Assembly (NCBI GenBank): GCA_013420905.1
Contig: JAAXNY010000008.1
Coordinates: 2,604,001 to 2,668,000, forward strand
DNA: 64,000 nt
Reading direction: 5' to 3'
DNA from: Collybia mongolica
Taxonomy: Eukaryota > Basidiomycota > Agaricomycetes > Agaricales > Clitocybaceae
Positions within the stretch are counted from its first letter, which is position 1; each line of letters starts with the position of its first letter. This document shows, piece by piece, positions 52,630-62,660 of this stretch. Made by a program: the position numbers and the translations under genes. Under the pieces are notes generated by a model. The model had not been told where the DNA came from. It did no database searches and was given only the letters and a program-made list of their open reading frames with translations.

Positions 52630-55600
52630 ATGTATTGCCATTGCTCACAGTGTTTCCCTTCCCGAATTCGCAAGTTGCGGACTGTACTTCTACATTTCAA
52701 CCGCGATAAAGATCAATTAAAATCAAGTAACCATGCACCTGACTATATGCGGCACCTGCAGCAATGTATTTCGAAGACTTCTGAGGCATTGCAGAAATTG
52801 GATGTCTCTGGTATCTATATAGATCTTCCATATACTATGACATGCTTATGGCATTCCAGCTGGTACTGATGCTTCAGCAACCTCAGATGAAATGAATACC
52901 AGTGGAGATGACTCAGATAGTGGTTCTGCTGGTGAGAGAGAGGATATGGGTATGTGACATACTGTTTTGATGGCAAATTTAACTGTGCTTCAGATAAAAT
53001 GGATACTAGTGGAGACGATTCAGATAGCGGTGACGATGGTGATGATGAGAATAGCAATCTTGACAGTACTGAAAGTCAGGATCTGGGTATTGATCAGAAT
53101 ATCTGTGGCGACTATAGGACCAGCAATGAAGACAATGGGTACCCATTTGGTGTGTCTAAGCCAACCTTCGCTTTATGCAATTAACATGTATGTCCTGCAG
53201 TTGATAATTCTCCCCTGGCAGGTATCGAGTTTCAGGAGAGTAATATTTTATCTTTGGAGGGTAAATTTGGTTTACCTCCACAGACTAATTCAATGCTCAA
53301 TGTTCTTTAACCTCCTCATTTGACTTTTTAGATCAGTCAGTCAATACTTCTGGTACCTCTGCTTCTGAGTCTTCTGAGTCAGAAGATTTGCAAGAGAGGT
53401 TTATTTCTGCAACACCCAGCGATCTCTCTTCTGTTGAAGACTCTGATAATGATGTGATGGAAGTGGAGACTGGAGGAGATGAGATGAGGGTTCTCAATCA
53501 ACTTCCAGATGCTGTTCAGAGGCTCCAGAAAGAACTTCTGGGAGACTATAAACTTCCACAAGTGCCACCAGTGGGCTCCGAGGGTGCAGAGCCCTTGACT
53601 ATCGAGGAAAGGACTAGTCTTGAGCATTTTATTGCTTGGAGCAAAAGCCGAGGAACTGTTCAGGGGTATGCAATGCATGGCGCGGTTTTGGAAAAAGCAT
53701 CTGGGATATCAATTTTAAGCCTATACTTGGTCAGAAAGCTTGTGGAGCATCTGACCAAGCTTTCACCTGTCTTCATTGACATGTGCCGAGCCAGTTGTAT
53801 TGCATACACTGGGCCCTACAAGGATCTGGATTCCTGTCCTTTTGTTCACAAAGGAGGGATTACATGTGGACGGCCACGGTACAAGCCACAACGTAGCCCA
53901 TCTGGCAATAAAAAACCCTACGCTCAACTCATGGTTCTGCCTATCGTGCCCACCATTCAGGCCATGTATGCAAATGCTGAGATGGCCACACTCCTGCGAC
54001 ACCGAGACAGTCATTTGAAGCAAGCATTGCATCTTTTTGGCACTGCAAAACAAACATATTCAGATTTTGGAGATTCACAAATGCATATGGTGCATCACCA
54101 AAAGCTCAATCTCTTTCAGGACCCACGTGACACCGCTTTTGCTCTTTCAACTGATGGGGCCCAACTCACCATGAAGAAAGTATCAAATACTTGGCTGGTT
54201 CTGTTCATCATTCTCAATTTACCAGGCGAGCTGCGATATAAAGGTTTACAAACATTAATTCCATTAGCAACACCTGGTCCACATTCTCCTGGAGAAATTG
54301 AATCATTTTTACGCTCTGTTTTTGAGGAACTTGCAATGGCTAGCGAAGGGATATGGACATGGGATGCAGTTGATTCCTCATACTTTGTGTTACATGGCAG
54401 CCTTTGCATGGTGTTGGGAGATATGCTGGGATCTGCCAAGCTTAATGGAATGGCTGGACACTCTGCAATTTTTGGAGATCGTTTTAGTCTGGTGAAGGGA
54501 GCTCACTCTAGCCTCCAGAAGGGAGCAAAGGCACAGTACTATCCAATATCCCCACCAGACAATCAGAACAAGGAATACAATCCCACTCGACCCACTTACG
54601 ACCTCAACAATTTGCCTATGCGAACCTCAGCTGACTACTGGCATACGATAGAAAGGATATCAAGTGCCAAAACCAAGAAAGAAGTCACCCTCATTACAAA
54701 AATGACTGGCATATCACGGTTGCCTCTCTGTGCTGCAAGTCCAGCTTTCATCCATCCTACTTTCTTTCCACTTGATCCCTTTCATTTGTTCTATGAAAAC
54801 TGCATGGCCTTCCTTTGGGATACATGGGCTCAAAGCAAACCTGGCGATTCCTTCTATATTCCTCAAGATAAGCTGATGCAACTAGGAGATTTGGTTGCAA
54901 AAGCTATGTCCACACTTCCACCATCTTTTTGTGGATCAATCCGAGATCCATTTTTGAAACGGCACAGCCAGTATAAAGTCTATGAATGGATGGGACTGTT
55001 GCACTGGTATATTATACCAATTGGGGTTGAAATTGGAATCAATTCCATGGTGCTGCAAAACTTCTCCCTTTTTGCACAGGCAATCGAATTTGCAATGACA
55101 CTCAAAGCAAGATCACGAGGTGACCTGGAGCAGCTGCACAAGATCATCGTTGATTTTCTTACAACCTTCGAAAAGCTGTATGTGGGTTCTGACCCAAACA
55201 ACATCTCAAGGGCCAGGCTCTGCATATTCCAGTTAATTCATGTGCCAGCACATATTGCCTGGAATGGATCAATCAGGGTTGGGTCTCAAGCTACTGTGGA
55301 GAGGAGTATTGGGGAAATGAGCAGTTGAATCCGATCAAAGAAAGCTGTTTTCGCAAATCTTAGCAATCAGATAAAGGAGCGAGAGCAGTTGAAGATTCTC
55401 CTTCTCCGTTATCCCGAATTGTATATCAAAAAGGAAGGTTCTGGGCATTCAGGAAACAACAACACCCTTGTAAAAAAAATCAATATCACCAAGAGAGAGC
55501 TGAAGGAAGGGGAGCCTCTTCTAGGACACTTAGAGGCTATTGCCAAGTTTGCAGATTTTGAATTTGATCTGGACACTGTGAAATCGGGTATCAGGAGGTG

Positions 55601-56097
55601 GGGAAAGTTTCATGTAAATTCAAAGACCTTGATTCACAGTTGTCTGAGCGATTCAAAGTCTGCCCATGGAGACAGTCGCAGATATTCTCGATGGTTTGAG
55701 GTAATTAATGTCACAAGCATAAAATCACAGATGCTGAATGGATACTGTGTAGGCGTCTATTCCTCAGATGGATGGATCCCAAAACTCAGTAGTTGGAGAA
55801 GCACTTGCATTTTATGAGTTGCTTAAGGCTCCCAAGCAAGTGATGGTAGTTTGTCGATTGTTGACTAAAATGGAAGATGTCTTGGGAGCTTGGCGAGGAA
55901 TATGGTCTTCCAGTCTCACTGTGCTGCCAGCTGCACAACTTGTTGATAATGTTGGAATTTGGCAGGCAGAGAGAGCAGGAGCAAAGGTTTGGGCACTTAG
56001 GAAACACCCAGGGTTGGCAATGTTAACAGCAGCAGAGACAGACACCTTGGACAGTGATGAGAAGGTTGGATCAAATGATAATTCAGATATTGAATAG
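52630..56097 (+). pseudogene. Tnp2-like CACTA transposase, interrupted by one in-frame TGA
   Basis: DDE-type transposase of the Tnp2 family common in agaricomycetes. The start MYCHCSQCFPSRIRKLRTVL gives the N-terminal Cys-x-Cys-x-x-Cys finger. Acidic exons follow, one partly duplicated (52886-52922 and 52993-53030). The main exon (53388-55328) contains FIDMCRASCIAYTGPYKDLD with Cys clusters, DTAFALSTDGAQLTMKKVSN with an Asp of the catalytic core region, LVLFIILNLPGELRYKGLQT, IPLATPGPHSPGEIESFLRS and GHSAIFGDRF. After SIGEMSS a TGA at 55326-55328 stops it, but the same frame continues IRSKKAVFANLSNQIKEREQ to about 55700, then splices to ALAFYELLKAPKQVMVVCRL and ends at 56097. Relatives have Arg before IRS, so the TGA probably replaced CGA. 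No other break is obvious. Confidence 0.75.
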
Positions 56098-56221
56098 TGC
56101 TCAGAATCGGCAGTACCATGGTTGTAAAACTATAGTAGCTACATAAATATAGTATCATTTCTATGTCAATAAACATGCAAGATGCAAGCAATATAAATGT
56201 CCACCCAACACCCCAATTTAA

Positions 56222-56785
56222 CTAATCCTCAGCCGGCCTTTTTGACTGATGTGCATGCTTCCTAAGGGCTCTGAAATATGCTTGCCGAAGGACTTTTTTG
56301 TAAAGTCTTGTTTGAGGAATTGACAAGGGAAATGCAGGTCGGCTTTGAAGATTCCGACGGACAGGGCCAAGTAGCGAGGATCGGCGGGGCAATGGTGTGC
56401 CGAGGACAAGGAAGGGGTTCTTGATTATTGGTTTTCCAATGGCAGGTGGTGGCACAGTGATGGTTGGTGGAAGAGTAGCGGATTGAGGAATGAGTGAATG
56501 GGATGGAGGAGGTTGCTGGCTTGAGATCAAGCCTAGGATGATTCTCGTTCGATCGGATTGCCCTTCGCAGGTGGAAGCGTCAGAACGGGAATCCGCAAGC
56601 AGGCGAACGGCCTTCGAGGTGCATGGAGCGAGCGAAGGAGTTGCGGGGGCAGGGGACATAGCGCACCCACATGGTCTACCATCTTTTGTCCTCGCAGGGT
56701 GGTCGGCCTTCGTCGGAGAGTTAGAATAGGCCGTGGGTCCTTGGTTTTCATCAAAAAACACTGATTCTGTCCGTTTAAGTGGCAT
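56222..56785 (-). CDS. Third open frame inside the transposon, unknown function
   Basis: A single 187-codon frame, MPLKRTESVFFDENQGPTAY to QSKRPAED, convergent with the transposase. It is rich in Pro and Ser and has a C-terminal Arg/Lys-rich segment (QTRLYKKVLRQAYFRALRKH). No domain, signal peptide or membrane helix is recognised. It contains normal numbers of CpG dinucleotides, unlike much of the surrounding transposon sequence, so it may be a recent capture or simply a chance frame. Length and lack of stops in a moderately GC-rich stretch give modest support only. Confidence 0.35.
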   Translation of the reverse strand: MPLKRTESVFFDENQGPTAYSNSPTKADHPARTKDGRPCGCAMSPAPATPSLAPCTSKAVRLLADSRSDASTCEGQSDRTRIILGLISSQQPPPSHSLIPQSATLPPTITVPPPAIGKPIIKNPFLVLGTPLPRRSSLLGPVRRNLQSRPAFPLSIPQTRLYKKVLRQAYFRALRKHAHQSKRPAED

Positions 56786-57030
56786 CTGACTTCAAGAAAA
56801 GAGGGGGATCAAGGGATCTGAGAGGGAGAAGACTTACCTATTCCTACTTGCAGATGTCGAGAGCTAGCGGCTGTGGGTGCAGCTTTGGAAACGGAGGCAC
56901 TCGGATTGAGTAACTCGCAGCAACGCAAGGCGACAAAAGATCCACGTGGATCCACTGGCAGAGCCGAGCACCGACTCACATCGTTTGAGCGAGAAATTCG
57001 GTTCATTGGAGACCGAATTTACAGGGAGGT

Positions 57031-57095
57031 GACTATGACTAGACTTTGTGACGACTCTACGTGACTAACGCATGATATTACCCGACTTTCGTTTT
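57031..57095. repeat. Right subterminal repeat region (GACT cluster)
   Basis: Six GACT tetramers within about 65 bp, just inside the right terminal 11-mer. They are the complement of the AGTC cluster at the left end, so the arrangement is inverted between the two ends. Confidence 0.6.
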
Positions 57096-57594
57096 TACTG
57101 AGGGTGATGTGAGACGTTAACAACATGGACACTCTGTTTCACCGTTATCGTCCGGGAGAACACCAAATCTAAGGGGTGGTCACATGCGAGTTTATAATTC
57201 TAATTAAACAGTGATACAGGGCAATCATTGCGACCAGCTATATCGCTCTAGCTCCCCACCGGAATTCAGGACTTGTCGCGCACTTGTTATTCATTGAAGA
57301 CCTCAGTAATCTGCGCCCAACATACCGTTCTATTTTTATCTATCATATCGGTCATTGTGATCAAATTTAGCGCCCGACTTTGGCGGGATAACCACCCGCA
57401 TTTCACGACGGTTTGTGGCATAACATAGACTCTTCATAAAAGTGCATGGGTTTATGTACCTGAGTAACCGAATGATTCTGCGCTTGTGCTTTTTTCGAAC
57501 GCTTCTTCCTCCGAACTCATCGAAGCCTCTAACCCAGATATTGGAATACTGGGCCCTGCAATCACCTAATTTTCAACGGAACTGAGGTAGTCAT

Positions 57595-58440
57595 CATACA
57601 CTCCTCATACGGCAAAGTCCTAGCTCCCCTCGCTAGCGACCAGGTTAAGATCGCGGCTTTCACTACCGCTATTGCCATCACAGCAACTGGTTGCAAGACA
57701 CCTGGCGTGCCCCCTATCGCCTACATCGGCTTCGGGGCAGTATCTGTTATCGACGCTTTTTTTGCGGCGTCTGCGCCATCAAGGATAAGGGAACTCCACG
57801 ACGTCGTGTTTAATACGGATCATGAGTTGCGACCCCCGCTGTCGCCCTCACCTTGGGGCCTCCGAGGGCAACTGAAGAGCCGCCGGAAATGCTACAGTGC
57901 AGGGCATCTTCCATTCATTCCACTACCGACGCCGGGGCTTCACCTCTGGCTTCCGCAGCGTAGAGCACGATATCGTTTCTGACGACGGTGTGGGGCCGAG
58001 GGGGGTGAGGGAGATGTGGTCTGTATTATCATTGGATTAACATGAACTAATAGGCATACTCCACAGCACCCCCTCTCAGATTCAAGGCTTTGGAAACACG
58101 ATCTCCAACACTTTTTGGATTTCAAATAGTATCGAAGGGTGTGTGGACTTTGACGACTCTGATGGAAGGTTGGATTCGAGTGTGCTCACGGTGGGATGAA
58201 ATGAACACGCATTCCAGTGGCAGGATGGACAATTTGGAGGTACATTGGACATCGTATCGGCGGCGGGAAGGCAGTTCGCATTACTTGTGTTTAAGGGAGA
58301 ATCACGTCGAAGGAGTTATCAAAATTATTGGAATAGCGTATCCCAAGCCTTTGGTATCCAACTTTTGCCAAAATTGCATCTTTAGGAGAATTCATCGCGT
58401 CGGAGGCCCAACCGTGATTTGAGGGTCATGGTAGCAACGT
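57595..58440 (+). CDS. Possible unknown gene, poorly resolved
   Basis: A frame reading VIIHSSYGKVLAPLASDQVK, then IAAFTTAIAITATGCKTPGV, PPIAYIGFGAVSVIDAFFAA and SRIRELHDVVFNTDHEL continues to about 57982. Two hydrophobic segments could be membrane helices. Composition is protein-like, but no family was recognised and the upstream start was not found. A second frame at 58090-58422 could be a downstream exon or unrelated. It lies between the 7.8-kb element and the orphan terminus at 58980, so it may be host sequence or part of an older element. Confidence 0.3.
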
Positions 58441-58909
58441 ATGAACGAAGGGGTCACATTGTGAAATGAAGTTATGTTCGATGAGCAGTCGTTCGGGCCG
58501 CAGTGACCACTAGGAGCCCCAGAATCTCGATGTAAAAGAGAATGACGACGGAATCCATATTAAACTTCTCTGGATAGATAAGAGTTCTAAATTTTAGTCC
58601 ATGAGAAAGTCCAAGAGCGGTAGGTACAGCGAACGTCTTGACAAAACCTGTTTGGGAAAGAATTTGAACTAGAGTGAGGAGATGAAACGACACACACCAG
58701 GGCAGCGAAACAACACAAACACCACCCTTAGTCTCAAGTTCCTTCAAAGGGGAGTCCCACCAGAAGATTCCGACACCTTCACTTCCCTTCGGAAAGAGAC
58801 AGTCTTTAGTCGCAAGTGTACCCAAATATAATGGTCAAGAGCCAGCCCAAAGATGGCCAAATCCACATTGAAAGTTGACAGAATCATGAGTTTGAATTAC
58901 CATTTTTGT

Positions 58910-58990
58910 TGACTCTTGTATGACTTTTTGTTGACTTTGTCATTATTGCTGACTTTACACTGGCTGAGCATGACTTTATTTTTTACTGAG
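58910..58990. repeat. Orphan right terminus of a related CACTA-like element
   Basis: GACT recurs in the 70 bp before TTTTTACTGAG (58980-58990), the same terminal 11-mer and the same orientation as the right end at 57092-57102. The three bases after both are GGT. No matching left terminus was found in the window other than 49325, so this is either the end of a truncated older copy or the true right end of a longer element. Confidence 0.55.
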
Positions 58991-59305
58991 GGTCACATGC
59001 AGCAAAAGCCAATCTCCACCAGGACCCTTGATCCAGGGATGGTTCCCAGAGCCAAATACTGTCTGGTGTCTGGGCCACATTTTTCACTTGTCTCACCTCT
59101 CACTTGCTGTGACTGCTTGCTGACCATTTGCCCACTGTGTCCCTCCCATAGTACTGCCCAACACAACCAAGAGAGGCCAGTCCCAGTGCTGGTGCCTTTT
59201 CTGCTTGCCACACCACCACAACCTTGCTGCTCAACACCTGGCTGCCATTTCTCGTGCCCTTCCTTCTTCCACCTCTGCCTCATTCTCATCTGCAGCAATG
59301 CACAC

Positions 59306-60658
59306 ATGCTTGGTGGTGGCAGATTCAACTATAACAACAACAATGGCAATGGCAGTGACAGCAATAGCAACAACAACAGCAGCATCATCACTGACACCAA
59401 TGCCAGCAACAGCAGCAGCAACAATAGTGGCTTCAACAGTGGTGGTGCCATGCCTTCTGTGCCAGGCTATGCTCAAAGGTTCCCTCCAGGAAGAGTAGAC
59501 AGCAATGCCTTCATGCATAACATCCCCCCATCCTCAGCAACAACAATGCTGCCTGTTTCCATACTGTCTCCACCCCCACTTCCACCTACTCCTTCTCCAG
59601 CCTTGAGGATGGCACCAGGCCTCAACATGTTCCCCACATCAGCAGGCCCCCTTGACATGTTCCCTGTTCCTCCAGCAACAACAATGCCACCTTCTACACC
59701 AGGATGTTCAACCACTCTGACCTCACCAAAGTTGGCAACAGGACAGGTACAAATGGAAGCAGCATTGGGGGATCCCTAGATCAAAACAAAGAAGACCTCT
59801 GGCTTGCACCCAATCCCAGGTGAGATAGGCCCTGATGGAAAGCACACAGTGAGGTACCTTAACCCATAGGTCACACAAAACCATCCACTCCTTGAGACAT
59901 GGCCCACTGACTGCTTCTAGGAGTGGGATGAAGAGGGGCATGCTCATCTACTGTCTACTGGTGTGAGTTCTTCAGGCTGGACAAGAGTGGGGAGGTACCT
60001 GAGTTGAAGGCACTGCTGAAGGTGTTCAGTGCAGACAGGGCTGCTTGGGACAGGTAATGTCTTCCTCTCACAGCTCAATACACTCATGTCACCTTCTCAT
60101 TCCCATAGCCTCCTTCCCAGAAAAGTCAAGGCTCACAAAGGCACCACACCTGGAAAGATGAGTACCAAAAGGTCAGTCAAACAGCACAAGCTGCTGATGG
60201 GTATGATGGCTAACACCCAGGGTGAGGCTGTCATGCATCAACTCCCCACCAAATACTCCAAGGACATCTGCATACTGGCTCAGATCAATGGTATGCTTCC
60301 CTGGGTGCATGGTCCCTCCAATAGGTGCTGAAATGTGCATAACTGACTCTCCATCTTGAAGATCCTGCCTTACCAGGATCCCAAGCTCATGGTCAACCCA
60401 GTACTGGCAGATGCTGTTGCTGAGAGTGGGGCAGAGGTTAAGGAGGTGGAACATACCTGCAAATGCACATGTCATGGCCATGGCACTGCTTCAGCCATGG
60501 CCTCTGTCAATCATGTGTCTATGGATAGACTGGAGACTGCAAATGCAAATGAGGCACACTTCCAACTCCTGCTCAAGGAGATGCACTGGTGGCAGGAACA
60601 GGCACAGAAGCAGCAAGACTGCACCCAGCAGCAGCTTGACAACATCATAGCCCACTGA
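59306..60658 (+). pseudogene. Unknown element-associated gene, low-complexity N-terminus
   Basis: The first exon starts MLGGGRFNYNNNNGNGSDSN, an Asn/Ser-rich stretch, then Pro-rich sequence to about 59743, where a GT donor (GTACAA) fits. Later pieces include KVKAHKGTTPGKMSTKRSVK, QHKLLMGMMANTQGEAVMHQ and LPTKYSKDICILAQIN, which look like one exon (about 60120-60290), and a final exon (60391-60658) with KEVEHTCKCTCHGHGT and a helical tail HWWQEQAQKQQDCTQQQLDN. I believe comparable arrangements occur beside agaricomycete transposons, but I cannot name a domain. Exon joins between 59743 and 60060 are unresolved. All of it lies in the CpG-depleted block, so it is probably not functional. Confidence 0.4.
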
Positions 60659-60804
60659 GTATCACCTATCTACCAATTGCCAGAGCAGCCCTCACTACAA
60701 CATCCTTCCCTGCTCAGGCTGAAATAACAATCCCCTGTGAGCCCAGGGCCCCAACCAGTCAAATTACAGAGCAGCTATGGACACATCCCCATCACAGATC
60801 AGGT

Positions 60805-61332
60805 ATGGTGCCAAAGAAAAAGGTGAAGGAGCTCACATTGGGCAATGGGACTACCATCATGTTCACACTTCAAGACATCCCCTCCCTGAAAGCCATCAGC
60901 TTCACCTGCCAGATTTCTCACCTAGGATGACACATCTGGGCACTGGAACAGGGACTCCCTACTCTGTAAAATGGTGAACCAATCACAATGGTATACCAGC
61001 CAGCAGTATTCACCTACACAAAACCCAAGGTGTGGAGCAAGATCAAGCAGGATTATTCTGATTGGAAGGTGAGCCTTGATTGTTGCCCTGGAAGTTTGTG
61101 GGCTAACTGGTTTTGTCCATTTGCAGGGGTACAGTATATTGAATGCTTTTGCAGAGGCACAGCACAAGAGTTTTGGGCCAAGTTCTCCAACAAGGATAGA
61201 AAACATATGTTACACACAACAATTATGGTCATCCTTTGTGAGGAGCACAAGGCTCAGCATGCTGCAATGGTCATACTTGCAATCACTGTGTATGGCCAGG
61301 ACTTCGACAAGGTTTTTTCATATACCAAGTAA
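60805..61332 (+). pseudogene. Unknown element-associated gene, second frame
   Basis: Begins MVPKKKVKELTLGNGTTIMF at 60805, followed by TLQDIPSLKAISFTCQ. A further exon or frame gives VYQPAVFTYTKPKVWSKIKQ and DYSDWK, then after an intron GVQYIECFCRGTAQEFWAKF, SNKDRKHMLHTTIMVILCEE and VYGQDFDKVFSYTK. A TAA at 61330-61332 interrupts a frame that goes on GQIVVILLPHKIHEYYYKL, so the protein may originally have been longer. The FWAKFS...DFDKVFSYTK pattern resembles a recurrent agaricomycete repeat-associated family that I cannot name precisely. It sits in the CpG-depleted block. Confidence 0.4.
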
Positions 61333-61345
61333 GGACAGATAGTTG

Positions 61346-62340
61346 TGATATTGCTTCCACATAAAATACATGAATACTACTATAAACTCCACCCCAAACC
61401 CTGCTAGATTATGCACACCCTTTGTTATTCCTAGATTACACACACCTCTTCATTATTCCTAGATAAATAAATAGACTCATGAGAACTAGCTATCACATCC
61501 ACAGGTCCTTCCACATTGGTGGCACTTGAGCTCTGATTTTTGGTTGGGATCAAAGGATTGGTCTCAAGACATGGATGGATTGTCACTCGAGGAGATCAGG
61601 TATTTGACTATAGTCAAGTAAGTGTACTTGGCACTCCACCCACCCCACTCACAGATCTTTCACAAAGCCCAGTAACACTATGGAACCCTTAAGGTGGGAA
61701 ATTCCACCTCATTTTCTATGACTTACATAAGTAGCTGGAAGTAATACAAATAGTGTAGAATTTCCATCATCTGGTTCCCCCTGAAATGAGATTATTTTCA
61801 TCAGGATTTGATATAAAAATCAACCACTAAATAGGGTGGAGAAAGGAGGTTTTTCCCCTTCATAAGGTATGAATAAGATGGATGAAAACCTCACAAAATA
61901 TGTCCCACTTCATACCCCTGTGATTTATTCTGCATGATGTTTTTCATATGTTTAATGGCAAAAATAGCAACAGTCTCCTTGGTGTGAATTTCATGAAGTT
62001 CCCAGAGGCCTGAGAACAACAAAAAGTGAAGGTAAATCATTAATGTAATGGATGAATTTCGCACTGGGTTCATACTGCTTTGTAGTCATCCCTTTTACTG
62101 AGATTGAATTCATCCGTGATCCAGATGTTTTCCATCAACCATTCATTCAATTAGTATAGTAATTTTGTCATTCATTTTCAGACCTCTATAACTAGTAATG
62201 AAATTTCATCTGTTGCAAGCTTGAAATGCACCTGTCTCTCAATGGAAAATTCCCCCACATGATGCTGAAAAGCATCCAATTTGATATGCAAAAATTCATA
62301 TATTATAGTACTAGTATTGGAGAGCTGTATTTATTCAGCA
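61346..62340. other. AT-rich transposon remnant, nothing coding recognised
   Basis: About 1 kb, CpG-poor and AT-rich, with many stop codons in every frame. It contains no terminal repeat that I could recognise; a TTTTACTGAG at about 62093 matches part of the terminal 11-mer but lacks a GACT cluster. Confidence 0.4.
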
Positions 62341-62352
62341 TCCCCTCAACAG

Positions 62353-62660
62353 CCTAAAGCTGAGACCCCCACATTTCAGCAAGGATACAACCATACATTC
62401 CGCGCACCTAAACCAAGCAAGGATACAACATTATGGTCTGCACACCTAAAATGAGCAAGGATACAATGTTACAGTCCGCGCACCTGAAATGAGCAAGGAT
62501 ACAATGTTACAGTCCGCGCACCTAAAATGAGCAAGAATACGCCCTTACATTCCATGCACCTAAAGCTGAGTCCCCCACAGTTCAGCAAGGATACAACCTT
62601 ACATTCTGCACACCTAAAATGAGCAAGAATGACCTTACATTCCACACACCTAAAGCTGAC
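62353..62660. repeat. 38-bp tandem repeat array
   Basis: About seven units starting CCTAAAATGAGCAAGGATAC and ending near TCCGCGCA. Two units carry an extra 16-20 bp (GCTGAGTCCCCCACAGTTCA-type). Units 3 and 4 are nearly identical, the outer ones diverge, as expected for slippage or unequal exchange. It marks the right edge of the CpG-depleted block. Confidence 0.8.

Larger units (their letters stand above)
49325..57102. mobile_element. CACTA/EnSpm-like DNA transposon, about 7.8 kb, two-gene, inactive copy
   Basis: Both ends share the inverted 11-mer CTCAGTAAAAA (49325-49335; reverse complement at 57092-57102). Outside it a 7-bp direct repeat, GGTGATG, is present on each side (49318-49324 and 57103-57109), consistent with a target-site duplication. 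CACTA elements usually make 2-3 bp duplications, so part of the 7 bp may be chance or the true termini may lie a few bases away. Inside the left end the tetramer AGTC recurs densely; inside the right end its complement GACT recurs, a typical transposase-binding subterminal arrangement. It encodes a Tnp2-like transposase and a divergent accessory gene, each with one in-frame TGA, plus a third frame near the right end. Confidence 0.7.
58816..62398. other. CpG-depleted block of decayed transposon sequence
   Basis: By eye only about five CpG dinucleotides occur in about 3.58 kb (near 59253, 61305, 61588, 62060 and 62115), while flanking stretches show roughly one or more per 60 bp. TpG and CpA are abundant. 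The edges are sharp: CpGs are normal up to 58812 and return at about 62400. This is what long-term methylation and deamination of a repeat produces. The block contains the orphan CACTA-like right end and two decayed element genes. Confidence 0.75.

Noticed and set aside
57301..57315. CTCAGTAA as a left terminus for the orphan right end
   Set aside because: Only eight bases match and no AGTC cluster follows.
58472..58825. 117-codon minus-strand frame near the orphan terminus
   Set aside because: Hydrophobic C-terminus is suggestive, but there is no recognisable family, no splice support, and the frame abuts decayed transposon DNA.
62093..62102. TTTTACTGAG as another transposon terminus
   Set aside because: Matches only 10 bp, has no GACT cluster upstream and no flanking repeat.
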